A stretch of 64,000 bases of DNA from Thalassia testudinum (GCA_037157565.1 JAZHRO010000073.1:89072001-89136000); one strand, 5' to 3'. Positions 23,071 through 34,610 are shown, numbered from the stretch's first letter. Translations and numbers: made by a program. The notes: generated from the sequence alone by a model not told the origin.

Positions 23071-23583
23071 GCACGTCAAGTTTTACACACAACGGGTGAG
23101 AGTGAATTTCCTTTAGAGTGAGAAGGCCCTAGAAAACAACCCTAATGTTTTCACCCTACTGTTATGCAATCTACCAGGTGAGTCGATTTTAAGGTGAGTG
23201 ATGCAGCCTAAGTCAAGTCATGGTGGCTTCGCAAACATCACTCAAAAAGAAAAAGAACACGCCAAAGAGATTATTTCTTTAAGAATGTTAGAGTGTTTTT
23301 TTTTGTTGGGTGATGACTTTAGGAGGTGGATCAAGAAATCATTCACCATGCCGATTTTTTCTCTGATTTTAATTTTTTTTAGATTTTTTTAGGCAAGCAA
23401 ACAACCACAGGTAGAGTGATACTCACAACTGGTCTTTACTGCATTCACTCCATCACCGTCACGAGTTGCACTCCTTCACCATCCAGGTGTCGAGTTCCTG
23501 CAACCAATCAAGTAGAGGGAGAAAATGAGTTAGACGATCTGAGTATGGATGCAAAATGAAAGCGACAAAATAAATCCATTGCC
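23071..23583 (-). other. E2 5' leader, PBS-proximal part
   Basis: Untranslated leader next to the PBS. I saw no coding frame worth keeping; the + strand frame at 23198-23392 has no recognisable product. Confidence 0.6.
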
Positions 23584-23601
23584 TCCCTGGCAACGGCGCC
23601 A
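23584..23601 (-). promoter_or_regulatory. Primer binding site of E2
   Basis: The - strand reads TGGCGCCGTTGCCAGGGA, five bases from the 5' LTR. This form is typical of Athila/Tat elements and is generally assigned to tRNA-Asp. Confidence 0.9.
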
Positions 23602-23606
23602 CAAAC

Positions 23607-25109
23607 TGACATGAGACGGATGTGTTTATCTATATAGGTTGTTGTAGCTCACGTTTTCAACGTCAATTTTAAATGTAAAAATGGATGTGAGTCCGAGTGT
23701 CAAACACAGGGAGGCATGAAATTCGCTTTTTCTGTCACTTAGTTGTCACGAAAATGGCAGGTTTTTCTTGTGCACAAGAAAACGCGGGAGAGAAAAGAGA
23801 GTAAGAGAGAAAGAGAGAGAGTAGGGTTAGAGTCTTTTGATCACAGCATTCACGCAAATCAAGATAAGAAAAACCCAGTAAAAAGAGAGAGACAATAGCT
23901 ATATAAGAAACAACATCATTTAACATGCAACTTGAGTTTTACAGATACAACAATAGCTAAATGCCTAAACAAAAGTAAAGTAAAGCTAAAGAAAAGGGGG
24001 AGAGAGAGAGGGGAGAAGGCGAGGCGGCCACGGCGGTGGAGGAGGGCTCTGTCGGCGGCTCGTCAACTCCAGCGAATACAAAGTGTGCTAAGGGAAGCTA
24101 GGAGTGGGGTAGAAGAATTGCAAGTGTATTCAATGCCATTACATGGGTAGTTGGAGGGGGTTTATATTGGAAGAAGGGGTTTCTAAATTAAGTACGGGCT
24201 TAAGCGACGTCTAGGACATCGCTAAAATCGCCCCAGAAATGTCGGTAAAGGCCCCTGCCTGCCGGTCGTCCTCACGTGCCTATTCTTCCTCCCACACGAT
24301 CCGTATGCATCCGTTGTGCACCGTCTGATTGAAGATCGGACGGTTGAGACTTCACGTGAGAGCACGCTGAGGATCGCACTTGTGCAGTGTGTGCCTTGCA
24401 CGTTATCGCATGTGTGAGCATCCGTGCACATCCACTACACCACGTGGCCTCCATCCGCGCCGTTCGTTGCTGATCGGGCAGCTTGATTTAGCCACGGTGC
24501 ATGCTGAGTCTAGAGTGAGGCACGACATGATTCGAACCCATGCCTCTCGGCATGCACCTTGGTTTGTCACAACGACGAGGTTAAGCGTGGGGCGTGTCGA
24601 CCATTGGATGAAAATCCAACGGTCAAGATCTGATGGTGAGGCTGCGAAGGTGCGTGGTGAGGAATACGTGCAGGCGAGGGTTGCGCATTCTTGGCCGTCC
24701 GATCAAAGATTGAATGGCTGAGATTCATCCTATGGATGATGGAGGAAGTAGGGTAGTGGCTTGAACGTGCTAATCTCACGCCACGTGGTAGCTCTGTGGC
24801 TGTTGATCATCAAATCAACGGTCAGAACTTCTTGGGCTAGTTGCGGAATCTCCAGACATCGGATTTGGTTGATTTTGAGTCCATTGGACTCTGTTCATCA
24901 TTCTAAATCCATCTGTGCGATCCAATCGCTCATATAAGGCCTGTTTGACATGAACTTGTACAAATGGCCATTAACATTGATTTATAAGCAATCTCAATGT
25001 GCAATGCATGTAATGCTCCCATGCCCATTTATGATGTGTTATTTGTGCATGTTACCCTTAAGATAAACCCTGATTGATAGAATTATCACCACAAAATGTC
25101 GAGTTATTA
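23607..25109 (-). repeat. 5' LTR of E2 (LTR family II)
   Basis: It pairs with 5475-6984 along its length. It begins TGACATGAGA (+) and ends TTATTA, where the partner has TTATCA. The U5 box GTCAAACACAGGGAGG is at 23699-23714, the GCGAC-type inverted repeat at 24199-24227, and the B-box-like GATTCGAACCC near 24529 has a 5-bp T-arm. It has one copy of the 41-bp unit that is doubled in the 3' LTR. Confidence 0.92.
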
Positions 25110-26058
25110 GCCCTAAATTCTACAAATTTCAATATCCATGAACAAATATCCTCATATCGTTCACCAGCATCTTCTAATGAAATTGGCTTTTGCACTTGAC
25201 TGCTATAAATATCTGGAATCATCAAATCCTTGCACCAACAATCAAGCACATAGTTATTTGGAAGAGCATGTACTCCATGCTGTATAAGGATGCAATCTCG
25301 GTGCTTGCAAATTATGCCATATGTCTCAAACTTACGGCACTCACAAAACACTGTTAATGAATCACGGTGAAAATATGTAGATAATTTATGCATACGATCA
25401 CAGGTGTATTTTAATATCTCCATAGAAAGTGAGACATCAAAAGCGTTCTGTATTGAGTTGGTAATAAAACAATAGATAATAGCTAACATCTTAACTTGGG
25501 ACATCCTGAATACCTTAATAGTGAATACACCTCGGATTTGTTCTTCCATCGGATACTTTGTTCGTAAAGGTACTTGATGATGTAAAGAATTGAAATCAGC
25601 TCTCCTTAACTTTTCCTACTTATCTTAAATAGCAACTTCATATTACTACACGAATTGCTTCAAGGTTGTTTTTGAATTCAAGTACTTATCACGAAAAGCA
25701 TTCATGCTTTCACTTTGCTGAGTTATTGTCATCCCTACCCAAAACGTGTCCTAAAAAAAAGTAGGGATCCACATAGACCTCATTTGGTACATGTTCGATA
25801 TCCAATTGTTATTTGACAAGTTGTTCTTCAAAACCATTTCTTTCTAACAATGTTCAAACTGTTCAATAGTTCTTAAAGAGTCCACAATTCTCTTCAAATG
25901 ATCTCTCAAACTTGAATCACTTCTAAATCTATGTGGCAATTTCTGCATGATGTGCCAAAGACATAACCTATGATGAGCGAAAGGAAATATAATAGAAACA
26001 TCCCTTATTATAGATTGGGCTTGATTAGTTATAATTCCTTTTGGAGCAATACCACCCA
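25110..26058 (-). pseudogene. FAR1/MULE transposase with SWIM zinc finger
   Basis: FAR1-related proteins derive from Mutator-like transposases. From the right the frame reads PKGIITNQAQSI and HHRLCLWHIMQKLP (26059-25930, MULE domain). Then come DTFWVGMTITQQSESMNAF (about 25690-25750) and a SWIM finger with C-E-C and C-K-H spacing (FCECRKFETYGIICKH, about 25305-25352). Stops occur near 25850, 25760, 25660 and 25640, but the frame is otherwise continuous. The N-terminal DNA-binding part is missing because a copia-like LTR starts at 26059. The C-terminus continues at 5474. Confidence 0.85.
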
Positions 26059-26905
26059 TGTGCTAAGACCTTTGTTACAATGTAACAAAATTATGTTTTA
26101 TTGTGAACTAATTTTTCAGGATCACACTTGCATAAATCAAGTCAATTATTCTTTGCGTGGATCAAAGTGAAGATTATCTTTAGTCAATGTAATTCTTTTA
26201 TATTTCTTCAGTCTAAAATGACTATAAGGAACCTCAGGATTAAAGACAAATGTTTCGAAGTCGTAAAATAAACATCTAGATAGTATTGATCAACCAAAAT
26301 ATTAGAATTGATCTATCAAATCAATTGATTGATCAAAATGAGAATATTGATCAACCAAATTAGCCTAACGGTTAAATCCAATTTTCTTGCAATTGATTGA
26401 CCAAATAAATATTTGATTGATCAGTAATTGATCGACCAATTAAGTAAAATGATCAATCAAAATGAAAATTGATTGACCAATTTGGTTCGAATGATTTTTT
26501 CTAACATTCCAAAAATGCTCTGTTTTCACCTATAAATAGGACTCCACACCCCTCATTTCAAAACACACTTTCAAAGAGAATTCCATCTGGAAAAAGAGCT
26601 CTAGTGCTTTCTCTCAAAGTGCTTTTGCACTTTTGTTTTCACACTTTCCAAAGCACATTGATTCAAACCTCTGCAAAAATCTGATTTGACTTTCCCTGAG
26701 GTTCCATAGGATTAATTTCTATATTCATTTTACTTCATTCATTCTATTGTTGGGATTCTTTGTGTTGGAATTCCCAATGTTGTTTGTGACTTCTCTTTGT
26801 TGGTAAAAGAGAAGTGGTTTGTAAGAGGTTGTGCCATCCTCGTTCAAGTGGTACATTACTAGATTGATTAGTGGTGCCTAGTCGAGAAAATCCTAAGCTG
26901 AGAGG
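26059..26905 (+). repeat. Copia-like LTR fragment, cut by LTR B
   Basis: Starts TGTGCTAAGACC at the point where the transposase frame stops. It has a U3-like part with many TTGATYGAYCAA-type motifs (26283-26483), a TATA box CTATAAATAGG at about 26531, and a U5-like CT-poor leader containing GTTTGTAAGAGGTTGTGCC. The layout resembles SIRE/Maximus copia LTRs, but the family is inferred without a matching internal region. The 3' end is lost to the LTR B insertion. Confidence 0.5.
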
Positions 26906-27070
26906 TGATAACGTCGGATATTCTAGTGAATGGGATTCGAGTTCGGAAAACCCGTCATCGTAGTTCCATTTGCTAGAAAATTTGTCAATCAGATAAAATT
27001 TAAAATCGAAACTCGAAAAGTGAGTCCTAGGTCAAACACAGGAGGCCAACGTTTGGTTTTGAAAGATACG

Positions 27071-28542
27071 TGATTGCACGTGTTTGGCGAGTTTGAAATC
27101 AGGGTTACAAGTAACCCATCATCATAGTTACAAAACTCGTGGTCAAATAAAATTTATACTGAAACTCCAAGGGAGTCCCAGGTCAAACAGGGAGGCAAAC
27201 GTTTGGTTTTATGAAATCTGCACTTCACTTTTATTTCTTTTTTGTTGTTTTCACCTTTTCTAATTTTTTTGGTATTTTTAACAAGCAAGAGTTTAGGTTG
27301 ATGAAAATTTTATCTACTTACAAAAATATAAGAGGGAGAGGGAGAGAGAGAGAGAAACAATCATCTATTCATGAACAACTGTTTGTTACAACTACGAAAG
27401 TAGGAAAACTACACTACGAAAGCGTAAAAAGATAGAAAGAGATGAGAGAAATCCCCCTTGACGATTGCTCCAAAGACAACTCGCTCTGACATTGCCTGGA
27501 GGAAGGTGGTGAGGAGTGGGATGAAGGAGGACGGAGCTAGAGGATGGAGGATGGGGTATGACAGCGTCGCGGTGAGGATCTTCTTCCTGAAGGGCTGTGA
27601 GAGGACGGCCATGGGATGCTCTACGAATGGGGGTGAGGGGAGGGAAAACTATTTGGTTTTCTACTCTAGAGGAGCATCCCAGGCTTGGGAGAAGCTCTCT
27701 TTAGAGCCTTGGAGGTGGTGAGAGGAAGAAAGGAAGAGATGGTTTGGAATGGTGGCAGGTAGGTTCTTTTATAGTGGAGGAAGAATAAATTCGAATCTAG
27801 GTCATTACTGATGTCCATAAATGTCGCTGAAGATCTGCCCTCCAAATTCTCTTGTTGGCGCATGTAGACCATTAATGACAATTGCAAGCATCACTAAAGG
27901 CACACGTCGCTAAAGATCCGCATCCGCTCCGTTGGCACCCGCTTCGCTGGCATGTGCATCGTGCGCTGCGTGAATCACGAGCCCGTGCTGCCCATGCTGT
28001 GCACTCGCACGTGCTGGCATGCACAGTGTTGCACGTGTGCTGCAAATGGCCGGTGTTGGGTGGCCTGGATGGCACCACGTGGTGCCATCTGGGCTGTCCA
28101 TTCTTGTTCCTTTTGTAGAGGGTGCCACGATGCTCAGATCGAGATGATTCCCACGCTGCTATACTGCGATCGTCGGTCCGGATCCATCCGTACGATTGGA
28201 TTTTCCATTCAAAACCCATTTGGATGTCGCATTGCCCCCTGGCCATTGATCTTCCTTGGACTTCATATGATGCTACAGTTGTCTGATTTAGACGATTTCA
28301 GAGGCGTTAGACTCCGATCATCGTCCTAATCAGATCCATACGATCCGATCATCCATCCGAGACCCTGAAATAAATCTTCTTCTCTTCTGACCATAAAAAG
28401 GACCAAATTAATCTAAAATATATACAACTACTCTAAATGAAAAATGATGCATGTTATGCAATATTTATAACATGAAATACAAATCTAAGCCTAGGAACAT
28501 GCATGAATAGGCATTTTAACCTAAATAGATGTGTCTATATCA
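27071..28542 (-). mobile_element. LTR A: solo LTR family I nested in LTR B
   Basis: It runs from TGATTGCACG at 27071 to CTATATCA at 28542. The flanking 5-mers ATACG (27066-27070) and ATACA (28543-28547) are a target duplication with a CpG-type change. Joining the flanks restores the LTR B alignment. It contains a perfect 22-bp palindrome (28068-28089) and a TATA on the - strand near 27767-27777. Confidence 0.88.
28068..28089 (-). promoter_or_regulatory. Perfect 22-bp G-box palindrome in LTR A
   Basis: GATGGCACCAC is followed directly by its exact reverse complement, with the CACGTG G-box core in the centre. Variant copies occur at 11951-11972, 21877-21898, 48454-48475 and 51751-51772. Confidence 0.7.
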
Positions 28543-29352
28543 ATACACATTTCTCTTTATTTCTTTTTTGTCATTTTTTATCCTGTATAATTTTTTTGTA
28601 TTTTTAATAGGGTAAGAGATCAGGTCGATGAAATTTTATCTAGCTAATGTACTTGAAAAATATAAAAGAAAGAGAGAGAGTGACAGAGAGAGAGAGAAAC
28701 AGTCAAATATTTCGAAACAAATGTTTGTTACAACTAAGAAAGAAGGAACACTACACTAAAAAGTGATAAAGATAAATAGAGATGAGAAGAATCCCCCTCG
28801 ACGGTCGCTTGGAGGATGACTTACTTTGATGTCGCCTGGAGGAAGGTGGTGAGGAGTGGGATGAACAAGGACGGAGGGCAAGGCAGGATGTCATTGCGGC
28901 AAGGATCTACTTCTCGAAGTAGGTGAGAAGATGGCCACGAGATGCTCCACGAATGGGGATGAGGGGAGGGAAAAATATTTGATTCTACTCTAGAGGAGAT
29001 CCCGGGCTTCGGACAAGCTCTCTCTTGAGCCTTGTAGGTGGTGAGAGGAAGAAAGGAAGAGATCAACAAAAATGGGAGGGGTAAAGGTCCTTTTATAGTG
29101 GAGGAAAGAATCAAATTCATATACAAGACATTTAATGACGGTCATAAATGTCGCTGAAGATCCACCGCAAACATCGCTGAGGATCCCGTGCCAACCCTTG
29201 CCCCAGCTAGCCTATGCATCACACGCCCCTACTACCACACCATTGGCGCACGCTAAACAATCCCTTGTCGCGCATGCACGCACACTATGTGCCTACACGC
29301 CTCGTGCCCGCATGCGCTGTTGTCGCTGCCGATGCCTTAAGTGTTGCGCTAC

Positions 29353-32073
29353 TGTTTAAACGCTCTTAATCGGGTTTTAAAAGATAATACGTTGTAATAT
29401 AGCCGACAAAGCGTTCAAACAAATAGAGAATTTAATTACTTGAAAACTAGAGTATCCGAGGTCGAACACAGGGAGCAATCTCAGTACTTTTAAAACTAAG
29501 GAATACAACTTTTAAATGAAGAACAATTGATTCAAAGAAAGAGAGTTATAAAAAGAATTGCTAAAAGATAACATGATTAGACGTCTGATTTCTATATCAG
29601 ATGCCTTAAATGCGACTATTCTTCTTCCTGTTTTGATTCTGCCTTGGCCTTCTCTGATTTTTGCTTGCTCTTCTCTCTGCTGCCTTCTTCTTCTTCTACG
29701 TAGGCTCTTCTTCTTCTTTTCTTCTGATCTACAGGTCTTCTTCTCCCTTGAACTTCTTTCTCTTCTTTTCTCTTTCCTGCGAAGGCTTCTTCCTTGGTCT
29801 TCTTTCTTCTCTCTGCAGTCCTTTCTTCTTCTCTCTTCTCTTCTTTGCTCAACCTCTTCTTTTGCTTCTTTTTCTCCTTGCGGCTAAGTCTCTCAACGCT
29901 CAGCCTACCTGCACAAAGAGGTGGAAGCAAAACCTACCCTGTCCCTCTACCCGCACGTCTCTCACTCTCTCTGAAATTCACTCAAGGCTGCTCTCCCAGA
30001 GCCACGGGTATTCGGGTCAGATTTCTCACCCGGGACCAGGTGCACCGGCAGGTGGGTGATGCACGAGGAGTGCTCAGGTTGGGTCGGGTCAGAGCCCACC
30101 AGATTCGCGAGGTGAAACCGAGGACGAGGCAAGTGTGGGATAAGGTGAGGGACCTCACCCCTGTGCGTTCGAAGGCAACAGGGCAATATCACAAAAATAA
30201 TTTAAAGTATACCTGCACTTCGCGGTTCACCGATGTGGGACTATTGGTTCTGCCCCACTCCTGCACACACCCGCAGAGGATTCTCCTTCGATTGCCAAGG
30301 CTGCGGACGTCGCTGCGCTCTTTGCTGGACCAGATGTCTTCGCACTGACTGCCCGAGTCTACTGCACCTGAGGCCTGGAGCTTCTGACGCCTGGAGCTGC
30401 TTTGAAGCTTCTTCAACCGTCGTCAATGGCGGCAGGGGCTTCGATACTGTCACACACAAAACAAGCCTCTCGACTCAATCAGACCAGCTGGGGACCTTCG
30501 CCGTGGCACGGCAAAGGTGGTGCACGGTGCTGTAGGTCATGGGACGGCCTAGGCGTGCGTGCCTAGGTCGACCTGTGACCGGAAGTGTGGGGTTGTTCGG
30601 GGGGCTGTGGTGGAGGCGTAGAGGGATGGTGGATGGGCGGAGATTGTTCCTTGTGGTGAGGCGGAGCTTATGAGACGGTTGGCGAGCCGTGTGGAGGGGC
30701 GGAATGGTGGGGGCGGCTCGTCGGAGGTCAGTCGGTGACGTGGAAGATGAGGGTGGTCAGGCAATGTCGGGAGCCAATTAAATGAAATAAAAGGGGGAAA
30801 AGAGAGAGGGGAAGATGGAGAAGGTATCTGGAGTGTTCTGGAAGGGAGGGAGGCAGGGGAGTAGACGGCGCGTAGCTGCCGTCGTCGGAGAAGAAGAACC
30901 CTGAGGGAGGGAGCGGCGACGAGGATGAGGTTAGGGGCACGCGCACCTGGTACTGCGCGATGTGGGAGGAAGAGGTGGAGTTGACTCTGCTGCTGGTATG
31001 GCAGCAGAGCGACGGGAAGGAGGGGAGGAGGTCGCCGGAGCTTGCAGGTTTCTTGGCCGGAGATGGAAGAGAGGAAAATTTGGGGGAATCTCCGCCAAAA
31101 CAAGTCTGAAGATCAGCCGCTGGGTTTGGGGATCCTTTTATAGGTGCTGGCCGAACTTTCTAGTGTGCGGAGGGCTGCGCAATCATCTCTGACGGCTCGT
31201 CGGAGAAGGAAAGAGGGTGGATACCCAAATCCCTCGTGCGTTCGCACGAGAGATTGGGTTCACACCAGAGATCGTGATTAGCCTTAGATGGAAGGGAATT
31301 CCTCAGAGAATCTCCCTTCCATTTCTGGGGGGGAATCTCTGAGGAATCAGAGAGTAATCCCTTTCTAAACCTCGCCGGAGGTCGGTTTTGCCCTAACAAT
31401 GGTGGTAGGACTTGATTGCAAAGGTGGCGAGGAAATTAGGTGGCTCTCTGCAATGATTTTCAAAAGATAGGGGCCAAATTGTGATTTGGGTGTACTAAAT
31501 TGACAAGTAGGTCAAGATGACCTCACCTTAGGTCCAAATTTTGGTAAAAACCTAATTTGGACCTAAGGAATCCAATGGTGAAGTTGGATTTTAGGTTTGA
31601 CCATGCTTGACTGGACATTTTGCGTAAAAACCCAAATTAGGTCAATTAATGAGCTAGGACCCTATTCTAGGTCAAACTAGGTTCCAAAGGCCAAATTCTA
31701 AACCCTAGAGGATATTTTTCCATGATTTTTAGAGGGTTTACTTGATTTTTATCCTGACCGGAACCTTGTTGATTTAAGCAGGTCAGTTTTAGGGTTACCA
31801 AATGTCATTTAATTCCTAAATTGCACATGAACCCATTTCTGATTGACTCAACCCACTTTTTATCTTCTTTAGACCATTTAACCTATATTTTTCCTCTGAG
31901 AAATCCCGTTTATTTACTGCAATGGTAAAATTACAGTTTTAACCTTTAATTCATGTTTTCTTCTCAGAGCACTTATTCCTTTGTTTAGGCCTTCTTCTAG
32001 GTTATGTAAGAGCTTTTATCTTCTTTATTGGGTCAAAATGAGCTAGTTATGGCTCATGATGAGGCTCTCATCA
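29353..32073 (-). mobile_element. Solo LTR family III (2.7 kb) nested in LTR B
   Basis: TG...CA ends (TGTTTAAACG at 29353, CTCATCA at 32073). Flanks are GCTAC (29348-29352) and GCTGC (32074-32078). It matches the 3' LTR of E6 (54584-57311) in length, in the box GTCGAACACAGGGAGC (29461-29475), in the pyrimidine-rich part (about 29610-29880), in a - strand TATA near 31133-31143 and in a 17-base terminal inverted repeat (32057-32073). The open frames from 29558 to 31399 overlap on both strands, come from this LTR's skewed composition and are not genes. Confidence 0.92.
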
Positions 32074-32469
32074 GCTGCTATGCATGCATGCCTTCGCGTG
32101 CGCACACGTGCCTGCACTACTATACGTGTGCATTGGCGTGTGCGTTCACATGGGCGGCCTAGGTTGCGCCACGTGGCATGACCTGTCATCCATCTTCCTT
32201 TCCTTGTAGGGACTACTATAGAGGTCGGATTGAGTCTATTTTCATATCGTTGGGCTGCGATTGTTGACCTGAATCCATCCTTGCAATCAGATTTATAGTT
32301 TTAACCTCCAGATTGCATCACCTAGTCCCTTGGCCGTTGATCTTCCTCAGACTACATATGGTGCTACAAGACACCGATCAAGGAGATTTCAGAGGCATTG
32401 GACTCCGATCGTCATCCTAATCAGATTCGTATGGTCGGATCGTCAATCTAAGGCTATGAAATAAATCTT

Positions 32470-34572
32470 TGATAGCGAAAATACACGATTTTATAAATAC
32501 GAATTTTAATGTCGTTGCAATGCGTAAATCCGCTTTCACTTTTAAATTTCTAAACGTAGATAGTGGGGTATCTAAGGTCATCTAAGGAGGCAATTTTGTT
32601 TGCAAAAATATGTCTCTCACTTGAAATCAAAAATCAACTTTCTTTTTACTTTTTCAATATATAAATTTCTTTTTGGTTTTGAATAACAAGACAATCACAC
32701 TTAAAATTTAATGAAGAACTAACACCTAAGAATTAAACCTAGAGCGGCAAGAATGACCTCTCCCTAAGCTCACTCTAGGCATGTGGGGGCCTAGAGTAAT
32801 TAGGGAGAGGGAGTGAAAAAGTGTTAGAATTTGTGCTCTACAAAAATAGTACAGGAATGCTTCTACTTAAAAATTAAAAATACAGAAATGCTAGAACACA
32901 AATCCTCTTGCAAAATTTGGTGAAGAAGAGAGTCTTCTTGCTCCAAGCCTAGCTTCTCCTTGGCTTGAAAAGAAGACCTCCTCCTTCTCCTTCCTTGAAT
33001 GACTCCCCTAACGTGGATGAAACTCCACCTTCAAAAACTCCTCCAAAGGTGACATGGACCACCTCTAAATTCACCTCCAAGGGTGGTTGTGTACCACCCT
33101 CAAGACCTCCTCCCAAGGTCTTCCTCTCCTTTGGTTGGCATGAGCACAAGAGAGAAGCGAAGAGGGGAAGGCACCAAGAGGACAGAGTGTCCCCTTAATC
33201 TTCTTCTTCTTCTTATTCTCTTGGCTGTGGGCTATAGGGTATGTGTTGGCTTTTTATAGATATGGTAGGGGGTTAAGGGTGGCTAAGGGATAGATGGCTA
33301 GGATGGCTTGTTGGTGGTGGTTAGGGATCCTAGGATGGATGGTGGTTGGCGCCAAATGAGAGGGTGCTAGGTGTTTTGGTGCCAATCCTAGGAGAGGACT
33401 AAGGTTAGAGTTTCAGGTGGTAGGGTTAAGTGGTGTGTGATGAGGTGTTGGGTTAGGATGTTGTTGTTGGATGGTAGTTATGGGAAGGAGGGCTAAGGTT
33501 ATTTGGTGCCATTTAGAGAGGTGTGTGGGGGTTAGGTTAGGTGGGTGGCTGGCGCCAATTATGGTGGTGTTAGGGTTAGGTGTTGTGGAGGAGAAATGGA
33601 GGGTTAGGATGTGTTGTTAGGTGGTAGTTATATGGTGGAGGGTGAAGGATGTTTGGTGCCACATGAAGGGTTGCATGGAGTTTAGGTTTAGGTGGAGTTA
33701 GCACCATTTTAGGGGGGTTAAAAGGGGGTTAGGTGGCGCCACTTAGGGTGGTTATGTGTAGGGTTTAGATGGGCATATAGGGTGAGGTGTAGGGCTAGGA
33801 TGGAGGCCCATGTTGGCGACAAAATGAAGGGATGTCTAGGGCTTTTTGGCGCTAACATGAAGGGGTGTTTAGGGAGTTGGTTATGGTGGGTTGGCGCCAG
33901 AAAGAATTGGGTTAGGTTAGGGTTTGTTAGGGTTAAGGTGGAGGAGTGGACGGTCATGGATTTTTAGGTGGAGCTGGAGCTTAGCTAAGCTAGCTAAGCT
34001 AGTAAACTAGAGGTGGATGAGCTAGGATTTCATAAAGGAGGTGCTGGAAGAGAAGACTCTGGACCTGATGGAAGCTATGCTGGAGCTGGGTCTGCTGAGG
34101 CAGCTTCAAGGGGAGCTCAACTATTTAGCTCAGCTACTTAGTTCTTATGCAAGTAGCCAAGCTTGGGTAGTTGAGCTTAGTTGAGCTGGCCTAAACCTAG
34201 CCGGAGCTAGGTTGAACTGGATCTACCTCTGATGAGAACTCCAAAGCTATCTAAGCTACTAGTTGACAAGTAGTAGCTCAGCTAGCATGGAATCCAGCTG
34301 CCATGAGCTGGGTGGAGCTGGAATGAGCTAGATCCTACCCTGATTGAGCTTCCTCTTCATCAATTGCCTTAAAGAGTGCTGGGGTTTTAGGGATCTGTCA
34401 ATCTGCTTATCCCTAACACTCTAAGAAACACATTAAAAATACAATAACAAATGTAATGCATGCCTTACCTAATTTATGCCTAAATGGAACCCAAAAACCC
34501 ATTTGCGGAGCAAAATCCTAAGAGCTACGTTTGTTTTAATGCATAAGAATGATGATAAACTAACATTTATCA
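32470..34572 (-). repeat. 3' LTR of E3 (LTR family IV)
   Basis: Ends are TGATAGCGAA at 32470 and TTTATCA at 34572. The last 20 bases form an inverted repeat (TGATAAA, six bases, TTTATCA; 34553-34572). GGTCATCTAAGGAGG at 32576-32590 is a degraded U5 box. A TATA on the - strand lies near 33249-33259. Two low-complexity domains are unusual: ten TTGGCGCCA-like motifs at 33347-33900, and about 26 AGCT words at 33968-34345. ORFs here are not genes. Confidence 0.85.
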
Positions 34573-34610
34573 CACCCCCATACTTATCTTTTGCTAGTCT
34601 CTTAGCAAAA
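34573..34610 (-). promoter_or_regulatory. Polypurine tract of E3 with perfect inverted repeat
   Basis: On the - strand TATGGGGGTG abuts the LTR. TTTTGCTA (34589-34596) and TAGCAAAA (34603-34610) are perfect arms around six bases, as in E6. Confidence 0.8.

Larger units (their letters stand above)
5475..25109 (-). mobile_element. E2: complete Athila-like Ty3/gypsy retrotransposon with nested insertions
   Basis: The element has LTRs at 5475-6984 (3') and 23607-25109 (5'), a PBS at 23584-23601, a PPT at 6985-7000, and gag-pol on the - strand between 20742 and about 15130. The flanking 5-mers are GCCCC (5470-5474) and GCCCT (25110-25114), a target duplication with one transition. The outer 5' LTR end reads TA instead of TG. 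Removing the LINE (7338-14062) and the solo LTR (21423-23070) leaves about 11 kb, a usual Athila length. It was inserted in the FAR1 gene, whose frame resumes on both sides. All coding regions carry stops and frameshifts, so it is dead. Confidence 0.92.
26906..32469 (-). mobile_element. LTR B (family I) in three pieces, end outside window
   Basis: LTR B begins TGATAACGTC at 26906. Its pieces are 26906-27070, 28543-29352 and 32074-32469, and together they align with LTR A and with 1-1183. They are separated by LTR A, by the 2.7-kb solo LTR and, at 32469/32470, by E3. The U5 box GTCAAACACAGGAGG is at 27031-27045 and a - strand TATA lies near 29089-29099. The U3 end would be to the right of the window. 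Whether it is a solo LTR or part of a full element cannot be seen. Confidence 0.8.

Noticed and set aside
29558..31399. Many overlapping open frames of 70-184 codons on both strands
   Set aside because: They lie wholly inside a solo LTR with GC and pyrimidine skew, overlap each other in antisense, and their translations are simple Ser/Leu/Phe or Pro/Arg runs without domains.
33560..33935. Interstitial telomeric repeats (TTAGGG/TTTAGGG-like words)
   Set aside because: Words such as GGGTTAGG occur irregularly with no run of the plant telomere unit; part of the G/T-rich LTR.
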